Source: Clostridiales bacterium (GTDB lineage Bacteria > Bacillota_A > Clostridia > Oscillospirales > Acutalibacteraceae). From it: DNA of 12,776 nt. Positions 1-6,900 of this stretch are shown here, one piece after another. The stretch lies in assembly GCA_009774735.1 (NCBI GenBank), contig VSOH01000027.1, positions 1-12,776 of the forward strand, written 5' to 3'. A program made the position numbers and the translations under genes. The notes beneath the pieces were generated by a model that worked only from the letters and a program-made list of their open reading frames with translations, was not told the DNA's origin and did not search any database. Each line of letters opens with the position of its first letter. Position 1 is the first letter of the stretch.

Positions 1-72
1 GCGGATGACGAGGCTCGAACTCGCTACCTCAACCTTGGCAAGGTTGCGCTCTACCGGGTGAGCTACATCCGC
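1..72 (-). tRNA. tRNA-Gly (anticodon GCC)
   Basis: Read on the minus strand, the sequence folds into a complete cloverleaf. It has a 7-bp acceptor stem (GCGGATG with CATCCGC), a D stem GCTC/GAGC, an anticodon stem CAACC/GGTTG with loop TTGCCAA, a five-base variable loop, and a T stem GCGAG/CTCGT (one G-U pair) with loop TTCGAGC. The anticodon GCC lies at 37-39, so the tRNA decodes glycine GGC/GGU codons. The window begins exactly at the last acceptor base, so the discriminator base and any encoded CCA lie outside; I cannot say whether CCA is encoded. A perfect-consensus promoter lies just upstream (86-114). The gene diverges from the dnaD operon. Confidence 0.96.
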
Positions 73-85
73 AAATGCAAGAGTA

Positions 86-114
86 ATTATACATTTAAAA
101 TCTGCTTTTGTCAA
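86..114 (-). promoter_or_regulatory. Consensus sigma-70 (sigma-A) promoter of tRNA-Gly
   Basis: On the minus strand, TTGACA (109-114) and TATAAT (86-91) are separated by exactly 17 bp (92-108). Both hexamers are perfect consensus. Transcription should begin near 79, giving a 5' leader of only about seven bases before the tRNA at 72. A strong promoter fits a stable-RNA gene. AT-rich sequence upstream of the -35 box (115-140) could act as an UP element and is shared with the divergent promoter. Confidence 0.9.
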
Positions 115-140
115 TAGTTTTTATAAAAATAATTTTATTA

Positions 141-169
141 TTTACATATTTCATAATTTTTGTTACAAT
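141..169 (+). promoter_or_regulatory. Sigma-70-type promoter of the dnaD-dnaC-DUF308 operon
   Basis: TTTACA at 141-146 and TACAAT at 164-169 are separated by 17 bp, each one or two bases from consensus. Transcription should start near 176, about 24 bases before the ATG at 200. The -35 boxes of this promoter and the divergent tRNA promoter are 26 bp apart across an A/T-only block. An alternative -10 (TATAAA at 169-174) fits less well because no -35 lies at the right distance. Confidence 0.75.
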
Positions 170-199
170 ATAAATCTAATCTAACTTTAGGAGAAGAAT

Positions 200-1195
200 A
201 TGGATTACCGCATAGCCCCCTTTGACAGTATATGGACAAATGGTATTTTTAATGTGCCTGTTGATCTTGTTGACAAGTATTTAAAAATTGCAAGTGAATA
301 TCAGTTAAAAGCACTGCTTTTTATCTTAAGGAACGGGGGTCAGGCATCATCTTCACAGATTGCAAAGGCACTTGGTCAGACTGCAGGTGATATTGATGAT
401 TTGCTTGAGTTTTGGACAGAAGAGGGAATACTGTCCGTTGACGGACAGGCTGTTGTTGTTAAGGCGGAAATTAAGCCGATAGAGACAGAGTCCGTTGTGG
501 AAAAAAAGGTTGTTAAAGAAAGTCTGTCAGCACCAAGACTGACTCCTGCAGATATTATTAATGCGCAGAGAGACAACGGTGATATTGCTTTTCTTTTAAC
601 TGAAACTCAGGTTATTTTAGGCAGAACGATCAGCCATGCTGAGCAGGAAATGCTGGTAAATATGGTGAATTACTATGGTCTTAAGGCTGAGGTAATTATG
701 ATGATTCTTGAATTTTACCGCAGTGAAAAGGAGCGTGGAAAATCAATCGGTATTTCTTATGTCAATGCAATGGCAAAGAACTGGGCAGAGGAGGGTATCG
801 ACTCAGTTGCCGACGCAGAAGCCAAGCTTCAGGATATAGCAAGGAGCGATAGGCTCTGGAATGAAATTATTGCAATAACCGGTATACGTCACAAACGACC
901 TACTGCTAAGCAGAGGGAAATGATAAAGGATTGGTTTTCTGATTTTGATATAACGATGATAACCTTAGCTGCGGACATAATGAAGGAAAATATTCCCGAG
1001 CCCAAGCTTGCATATATGAACACGATTATAAAAAAATGGAGAAAAAGCGGAATTACTTCACCTTCTCAGGTTAAAGCCGAGCAGGAGGCATATGCTAAGA
1101 GTAAAGGCGAAAAGAATGATGACAGGCTGCAGTCGAAGCCTACATATGATTTAGATGAATATGCAAAATTTGCAATGAACAATACCGATATATAG
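200..1195 (+). CDS. DnaD-domain primosomal replication protein
   Basis: This 331-residue cytoplasmic protein matches the DnaD/DnaB family, which in Firmicutes helps load the replicative helicase at oriC and at restart sites. Residues about 15-90 form a predicted winged-helix N-terminal part (hydrophobic helices followed by QASSSQIAKALG and an EEG-turn). A charged linker spans about 90-115. Two copies of the DnaD_C/DDBH2 domain follow, at about 145-210 and 228-292. Each carries the family YxxxIxxxW-type signature: Y187-W195 (YVNAMAKNW) and Y272-W280 (YMNTIIKKW). Two DDBH2 domains suggest a DnaB-like layout, although family names overlap. The ATG is preceded by AGGAG at 189-193 with 6-base spacing. 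It is the first gene of an operon with the DnaC-like ATPase, its expected partner. The acidic, disordered-looking tail (300-331) has no assigned role. Family assignment is firm; the exact orthologue (dnaB or dnaD) is not. Confidence 0.92.
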   Translation: MDYRIAPFDSIWTNGIFNVPVDLVDKYLKIASEYQLKALLFILRNGGQASSSQIAKALGQTAGDIDDLLEFWTEEGILSVDGQAVVVKAEIKPIETESVVEKKVVKESLSAPRLTPADIINAQRDNGDIAFLLTETQVILGRTISHAEQEMLVNMVNYYGLKAEVIMMILEFYRSEKERGKSIGISYVNAMAKNWAEEGIDSVADAEAKLQDIARSDRLWNEIIAITGIRHKRPTAKQREMIKDWFSDFDITMITLAADIMKENIPEPKLAYMNTIIKKWRKSGITSPSQVKAEQEAYAKSKGEKNDDRLQSKPTYDLDEYAKFAMNNTDI

Positions 1196-1207
1196 GGAGG
1201 TGTTTTG

Positions 1208-2158
1208 ATGTCATATTCACAGGACGTTTATAGTAAAGCAACAGAAAAGCTTGAAAGACGCAAGGAGCGTGCAAATATTGAAGCGCAGGCAAGATTTGAT
1301 GAAATCAGTGCAAAAATTCCTGAGCTTGAGGATATACAAAATCAGCTTGCAAGGGTTGGTTTAAATATTTCTAAGGTGTTTTTGTACAGTAATGACAAGC
1401 AGGCAGATGTTGAAAAGCTGATGGATGAAAGTCTTAGGCTGCAGGAAAAGAAGAAAAAGCTTCTTGCTGATAATGGTTATTCAGAGGATGCACTTAATGT
1501 TAAATATCACTGTGATGCCTGCAAGGATACGGGCTTTATTCAAAGCCGCAGGTGCAAGTGTCATAATGAGCTTTTAAAGGATATTGAGAGAGAAAATCTT
1601 TTGAAAATTGCTCCCATTGATGAATGTACCTTTGATAGCTTTAAAACCGATTATTATCCTGACAAAGAGCGTGCAGAGCGTATTAAAGCAAGCTGTTTAA
1701 AGTATGCTACACAGTTTACGGCTCATTCTAAAAGTTTGATTATATACGGTGGTACAGGGCTTGGAAAAACACATCTTTCGCTGGCTATTGCCAATGGCGT
1801 GATCAACCGTGGCTTCAGTGTTGTTTACGGCACTGCACAAAATATTTTTACCGATTTACAAAATGAGGCTTTCGGCAGAACCGATAATCTCAGATATTAT
1901 GAAAGAGCAGTTCTGAATTGTAATCTGCTGATAATTGATGATTTGGGTACAGAGTTTAAAAACAGTTATGTTTCAGCCTGCCTGTATAATATTATCAATT
2001 CACGTATTCTGGCAAAGCTGCCCACAATTATTTCAACTAATTTTACAACTGTTGAACTTCAGGACAAGTATGACCAGCGTGTTACATCAAGAATTATCGG
2101 AGAGTACTCACCTTTATTCTTAACAGGTAAGGATATAAGATATATTAAGAGGCAATGA
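1208..2158 (+). CDS. DnaC/DnaI-like AAA+ helicase loader ATPase
   Basis: From the ATG at 1208 the product has 316 residues. An N-terminal charged, helical region (about 1-95) is rich in Lys/Glu and likely coiled coil. A zinc-finger-like cluster follows, C102-x2-C105-x10-C116-x-C118, as in DnaI-type loaders. The AAA+ core has Walker A GGTGLGKT (181-188), Walker B LLIIDDLG (240-247), a sensor-1 ISTN (275-278) and a conserved RVTSR (291-295) that should contain the arginine finger. The family uses ATP to place the replicative DnaB-type helicase on DNA together with DnaD-family proteins, and the upstream DnaD gene fits that role. A TTG at 1205 is also in frame, but the ribosome binding site AGGGAGG (1194-1200) is only 4 bases from it and 7 from the ATG, so I chose the ATG. 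The binding site overlaps the dnaD stop codon, suggesting translational coupling. Confidence 0.93.
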   Translation: MSYSQDVYSKATEKLERRKERANIEAQARFDEISAKIPELEDIQNQLARVGLNISKVFLYSNDKQADVEKLMDESLRLQEKKKKLLADNGYSEDALNVKYHCDACKDTGFIQSRRCKCHNELLKDIERENLLKIAPIDECTFDSFKTDYYPDKERAERIKASCLKYATQFTAHSKSLIIYGGTGLGKTHLSLAIANGVINRGFSVVYGTAQNIFTDLQNEAFGRTDNLRYYERAVLNCNLLIIDDLGTEFKNSYVSACLYNIINSRILAKLPTIISTNFTTVELQDKYDQRVTSRIIGEYSPLFLTGKDIRYIKRQ

Positions 2159-2159
2159 T

Positions 2160-2747
2160 ATGACGGATATTTTAGTTAAAATTAAAAATCTTTCAATAAT
2201 TACAATTATAGCATCACTTATTATTGGCTTGGTGCTGATAATAAGACCGGGCGAAACACTGCAGATTGTCAGTCTGATTTGCGGTGTGTCAGTTATTCTG
2301 CTTGGCATTGCAGCATGGATTATCTATTTTGTCAAGGATAATTCAATGTTTATGGCAGTTTTGGGTACGATTTCACTTATAGCGGGAATCATTGTTTGTG
2401 TTAAATACAAAAGCATAATAACAATAGTGCTGATTTTATTTGGTGCATTTTTGATAGTAAGCGGTGTTATTGATTTGCTTTCTGCAATTAAGGCGAAAAA
2501 AATAGGCGGAGCAGGCTGGAAGGTTTCACTGGCAATGTCAGGTGCAATGATTATTGTAGGTATTGTTGTTACCGTTAATCCCTTTACCAGTATGGAAATG
2601 ATTACAAGATTTTTAGGTGTTGGACTTATCTGCTATGCTGTTATGGATTTAATAGCATACTTCCAGATAAAAAGGGTTGCAGGGCTTGAAACTGTTGTAG
2701 ATAAAAATATAACGGAAATCAATATTACAAAAGACGATATAGAATAA
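2160..2747 (+). CDS. DUF308 / HdeD-like six-helix membrane protein
   Basis: This 195-residue protein has six predicted transmembrane helices, near residues 11-28, 35-57, 63-81, 87-108, 122-139 and 148-168, with a short hydrophilic tail. The spacing and the RPG turn after helix 1 (29-31) match DUF308, the family of the enterobacterial acid-resistance protein HdeD; the molecular function of most members is unknown. The ATG begins 1 bp after the stop of the helicase-loader gene, with AAGAGG at 2147-2152 and 7-base spacing, so it is very probably co-transcribed and translationally coupled. No link to replication is implied by sequence. It is the last gene before the terminator at 2755-2786. Confidence 0.85.
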   Translation: MTDILVKIKNLSIITIIASLIIGLVLIIRPGETLQIVSLICGVSVILLGIAAWIIYFVKDNSMFMAVLGTISLIAGIIVCVKYKSIITIVLILFGAFLIVSGVIDLLSAIKAKKIGGAGWKVSLAMSGAMIIVGIVVTVNPFTSMEMITRFLGVGLICYAVMDLIAYFQIKRVAGLETVVDKNITEINITKDDIE

Positions 2748-2754
2748 AAAAAAC

Positions 2755-2786
2755 AAAAAATCCGAGGTTTAAACCTCGGATTTTTT
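2755..2786. terminator. Bidirectional intrinsic terminator (perfect 32-bp palindrome)
   Basis: The arm AAAAAATCCGAGGTTT is followed directly by its exact reverse complement. The transcript on either strand can form a GC-containing stem (TCCGAGG/CCTCGGA) with an AAA/TTT-closed top and a run of six U after it. It lies 7 bp after the stop of the DUF308 gene and 1 bp beyond the stop of the convergent dockerin-protein gene, so it ends both operons. Confidence 0.95.
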
Positions 2787-2787
2787 A

Positions 2788-3936
2788 TTACTCATATTGA
2801 TTTTTATCAAAATTAACTGAATTGTGAAACTCGTTTTTTGCTGCAGTCAGTTCATCACCCGTAAGATTTTTGCAGATATATGCAAAGTCTTTGGCGTTTA
2901 TATATCCATCGTTAATGTAATCACAGTTGCAGAGCTTAAAAGGAGCATCTGTGTAATCATTATCGGTATTATTTGCAGCTATTGTTATCGGTATGGTTCT
3001 GTCAATTGAAGTGTCAGCAGATATTTTACAATCATAAATTCCTCCCGGAACATAGATTGAAAAGAAGCCCTGTGAATTTGTATGGTATCGTGTGTTGTTG
3101 ATTGTCAGAGTTGCATTTTCAATGGGCTGATCTGCAAAATCTACTATATAGCCTTTAAATTCATAACGTGCACTGCCTTCCACGGGAATATCAATTTCAG
3201 TTGATTTGTCAAGATACTCAATCGTAAGTATATTGCGGTGATCAGGATAATCACTGTTCGGAAGCCAATGATCATAATACTGATTGTCTTTGAAGGTGAA
3301 TCGATTACCGTCGATAGTTTCGTTGCCCAAAGCAGATACAGATGTGCCGTCTTCATAATATACAGTGATTCTGGTATTAACTATTATTCTGTTAAGATCA
3401 TAATGATAATACTGATTACCATTTGAATCCTTCTGCAGTGAACAATTAAGTCCGATTTCATATGTAACGGGGCAGGTTGCTTCAATACGTTCAATGTTGG
3501 TTTTATCTACGCTGTCGCATTCAAGCTTGACAACTATTGAATCACCCTCTCTTGAGGGCAGATACCAGCCGGCAGCATAATAGTAGGTTACACCTGCTTC
3601 AAGATGATATGTCAGGCAAAACTGTCGGTTTTTATCAGTTGTTTTTGCTGCATTATATGCAAGCTGAATCATCTTTTTCTGACCGGTTTCAGGATCACGC
3701 TCTTTGACGAAGAGATAAGCCTCCGTTGCAGGCAAATTGTATGATCGTAAGGTATAGGTGCCCGATTTATCGGGTGTATAAATAAACCATGCCATATCCT
3801 CACTGCCTGACAGCTTTGCGGATGTGGTTAAATCCAATAGCAGTGTCTGAGCACTGGCAAAGGCTGTCATTGAAACAGCCAGTGATGAAATCACAATTGC
3901 CAGTACCAGAACAACGGACAAAATTTTCTTTTTCAT
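2788..3936 (-). CDS. Secreted beta-sandwich protein with C-terminal dockerin-like module
   Basis: This 382-residue exported protein has a clear signal peptide (KKK start, hydrophobic core 5-20, cleavage near AFA-SAQ at 28-30). Residues about 30-140 look like an all-beta domain of the kind seen in bacterial pre-peptidase C-terminal (PPC) modules (SEDMAWFIYTPDKSGTYTLR). About 148-255 is a second beta-rich, Ig-like part. About 257-335 resembles the carboxypeptidase regulatory-like fold (GYIVDFADQPIENATLTIN, NSQGFFSIYVPGG). The C-terminus (337-382) holds one dockerin-type calcium loop, D339-x3-D343-G-Y-I-N347-x2-D350, with Ile341 where Asn/Asp is usual at the third ligand position. No second loop is present. 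The ATG has ribosome binding site GGGAG (3943-3947). It starts 20 bp after the CotH-kinase gene, whose C-terminus carries the same two modules. Role: probably a structural or binding partner on the cell surface; no catalytic domain is visible. Confidence 0.85.
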   Translation of the reverse strand: MKKKILSVVLVLAIVISSLAVSMTAFASAQTLLLDLTTSAKLSGSEDMAWFIYTPDKSGTYTLRSYNLPATEAYLFVKERDPETGQKKMIQLAYNAAKTTDKNRQFCLTYHLEAGVTYYYAAGWYLPSREGDSIVVKLECDSVDKTNIERIEATCPVTYEIGLNCSLQKDSNGNQYYHYDLNRIIVNTRITVYYEDGTSVSALGNETIDGNRFTFKDNQYYDHWLPNSDYPDHRNILTIEYLDKSTEIDIPVEGSARYEFKGYIVDFADQPIENATLTINNTRYHTNSQGFFSIYVPGGIYDCKISADTSIDRTIPITIAANNTDNDYTDAPFKLCNCDYINDGYINAKDFAYICKNLTGDELTAAKNEFHNSVNFDKNQYE

Positions 3937-3956
3937 TTTCTTCTCCCTCTGATGGG

Positions 3957-6900
3957 TTAGTAGACGAATTCTCCTGTTGCAACATTAATGAAATTATTAA
4001 AGTATTGTTTGTAGGATGTGTATTTCTCATCTTTATTGATTACAGCAAAATCCTTAGCGTTAACATAGCCGTCATTATTAACATCATATGCCATTAATGC
4101 AATGTTTTGTGTTGAAGCATTGCTGTTTGCAGTTATCTCAACAGTTCTTGGTGTAATACCATTACCCATAAGAGTTACGGTATTTACACTGTTTTCAGCC
4201 AGCTTGATTGTTGCCAAACCATTTTCATCAGTAGTTGCCCACAATGAGTTATTGACATAAATATCAACATCAGAAACATTGATATTACCGCTCAAATCGC
4301 CCTTCTTTTCAAGCAGTGTAGTGTTGAATTGTACTGCAACAGCATTTGGAATACCGCTTATTTCAACATTGTTAATACCGGTGTTTCCCTTTGTGGTGAG
4401 CTCTAATTCAGTACCGTCAACGCTTTCGCCGCCGTTTATGAATATTTTAATATAAAGCTTTTCCTGATTATCACAAGCAGCAGGCAATGGGAGATTGCCA
4501 TATGTTTCAACAGGCTTTGTTGAGGTGTCATTGCTTATTGCTCTGACATTTGAATTGTCGACATAGGTATAGCTTGTACCATTTGTACTGTACGCAATAC
4601 CCCAGTCACGCGGACCCTTATCTGAGCTGATTTGATCAAGGTTAAGTGTTAAATCATGGAAGCCCTTTGTGCTTGTTTCTATCAACCAATAGCCATTTCC
4701 GCTGACCTTATCAAGGGTTTTGTTTGAAACGAATTTATTTGAATCACTCCAGGTTGCTTTAACGCCGTATTGGTTCGTATGTGAAATAAGAGAAGCATTG
4801 GTTCCGTTAGGATACATAGAGATTTTGCCTGTGTTTGCACCGCCGGTATTTCTTGCAGACAGGAAATTAGAGGATACATATGCCTCAAAAGGACGCTTTC
4901 CTGTTTCATCAGTATAATCAAATTTGACTACAGTGCTTCCTTTATAATAATAGGTTGCAGTGTTTACCTTGCTTGTGTCATCATCCTCTTCAACCCAGAT
5001 GGCAACGGTGTATGGCTCCTTAACAGCATTGTTAAAGCCTTTTACGGTTGAAAGCTGAATTCCGGTTGCAGGATATGTACCGGACTGAACAACATTGTTT
5101 TTAGAATCACTTATGAAGTATTTCATACTTAGTCCGTCCGGGCTTGTGTAGTTGATAATGCCATTATCACCAAAGTAATTTGTTGATTTGTTGGTATAAG
5201 GCATTTTGTATTCGCCGTTATTTTCACCTGAAACTGTTACATCGTTAACATAGAGATTGCCCTTTGATGCTTCATTATGAAGCTTTGTATTGCTGAAGGT
5301 AATATCCTCAGTGGTTGCAAGCCTGATGTAAAGCTTGCTGAGGTTGTTACAAGCAGCAGGAAGCTTTGTGGTCAGGAATAACTGTTCGAGGACAGCGTTT
5401 GCAGATAACTCAGCATTGGTTTTCACATTTGTAAAGTTTTCACCGTCTGTGCTGTACTGTAATGTAACACTCTTAGGTCCTTGCAGAGTTGTGTATGCTT
5501 TGCAGCTAAAGGTAATATTTTCAAAGCCTGCAGTTGATACTTCATAGGTAAAGCCTGAATTTTCGCTCCATTTTGCACCGTCATCAGGTGCAATACAGAA
5601 GGCTTTGTTGCTTTCGTTCCAGAGGGGAACATACTGCGACTTTCCGTCAGATAGAGCAGTCATGCTTCCGCTCTTACCATAAGTACCGCCTGTTGATTGT
5701 ACCTTGGCATTGGTAACGTCTGTTGAATATGTATCATAGTTGAAGCTGTTGATATTGATACCGCCATAGGTTACAGTAGTTGTTACCTCGTCGCTCTTAA
5801 TATCGTTAAATGCAGAATAGGCTGTGATGGTTGCTGTGTCACCGATTTTAGAATTGCTGTCAAAAGGATTGATAGCCTCGGTGTACAGTGCAGGTTCGCC
5901 TGAATTTACGGAGTAGTAAACATCGGCACCGCCATTATTGTCTTTTATTACAATGCTGTTATCATCAAAAATTGTTGCTCCGCTTTCAGGCAGAACAGTT
6001 GGTGCATAAAGTGATGTTATTACACTGAGTGAAGCACCTGTTATTTTTATGTTGTTAACTGCAGCATCACCGCTTGTCTGGTTAACAATGGTGCCTGTGC
6101 CGTTAATTGCAAGGTCTTTGCATACAACCATTCTGATATAAAGCGTTTTAATATTGTTGCATTCAGCAGGTAATTGTATTTCATTGAATGCCTGCTCCAT
6201 TGTTTTGTTTGCGGCAATTGAATGAACTGCGCCGCTCACATCTGTATAATTTATACCATCTGTACTGTATTGCAGCTTCCATTCCTTGGGAGCTTTTTTA
6301 GTACCGCCGAGCTTTGCACTGAATTTTATATTTTCAAATCCTGCAGTTGAAATCACGGTTTCAAAATACGGATAAGTTCCCCAGCCAAGTGCAGAGGTTT
6401 TTGATGTGCCCATAACAGGTGCTTGATCGTTGGTTACAGTGTTGCTGCTGTTGGTGTATAAATCAGCCGTGCCCGACCATTTTACCTTTGCCTGATCCTT
6501 TGCATTAACACTGGCATAAAGATTTGAGGTTGTCTGATATTCACCGCTTGTGGCAGTGTAATAAAATTCTGCACCTGTCGCATCACCGCTGATTAGCTGG
6601 GTGCTGTTTGCGGTGTAGTCATAATCCCATGCAGCAATTGTTTTTTGGTATGATTCCGGTTTTGTTCCTGTAAGAACTGTACAGGCATTGGATGTTATGC
6701 TGCCGGTGAGGTTTTTGCCGTCCCCTGTTGCTGTAACAGTAATTACAGCACCTACATCAGCAATATCAACCAAGTAGCTGCTGTCTGTTGCACCGTTGAT
6801 TGCTGTGCCGTTTTTAAACCATTGATATGAAGCTGCTTCTGTTAAATCATTTCCGTCAGAATCAATTAGCTTAGCATTCAGCTCTGTATTGGCATATGTT

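Noticed and set aside
1205..1207. TTG as the start of the helicase-loader gene
   Set aside because: It is only 4 bases from the AGGAGG-type site, while the next codon is an ATG at 7-base spacing, which is the more usual arrangement.
3789..4097. Plus-strand reading frame of about 100 codons opposite the junction of the two dockerin-protein genes
   Set aside because: It lies antisense to two well-supported genes, has no ribosome binding site of note and encodes no recognisable domain.
4353..6653. CRISPR-like or recent DNA repeat array
   Set aside because: Similarity is at the protein level in long, diverged units and there are no short identical repeats with spacers.
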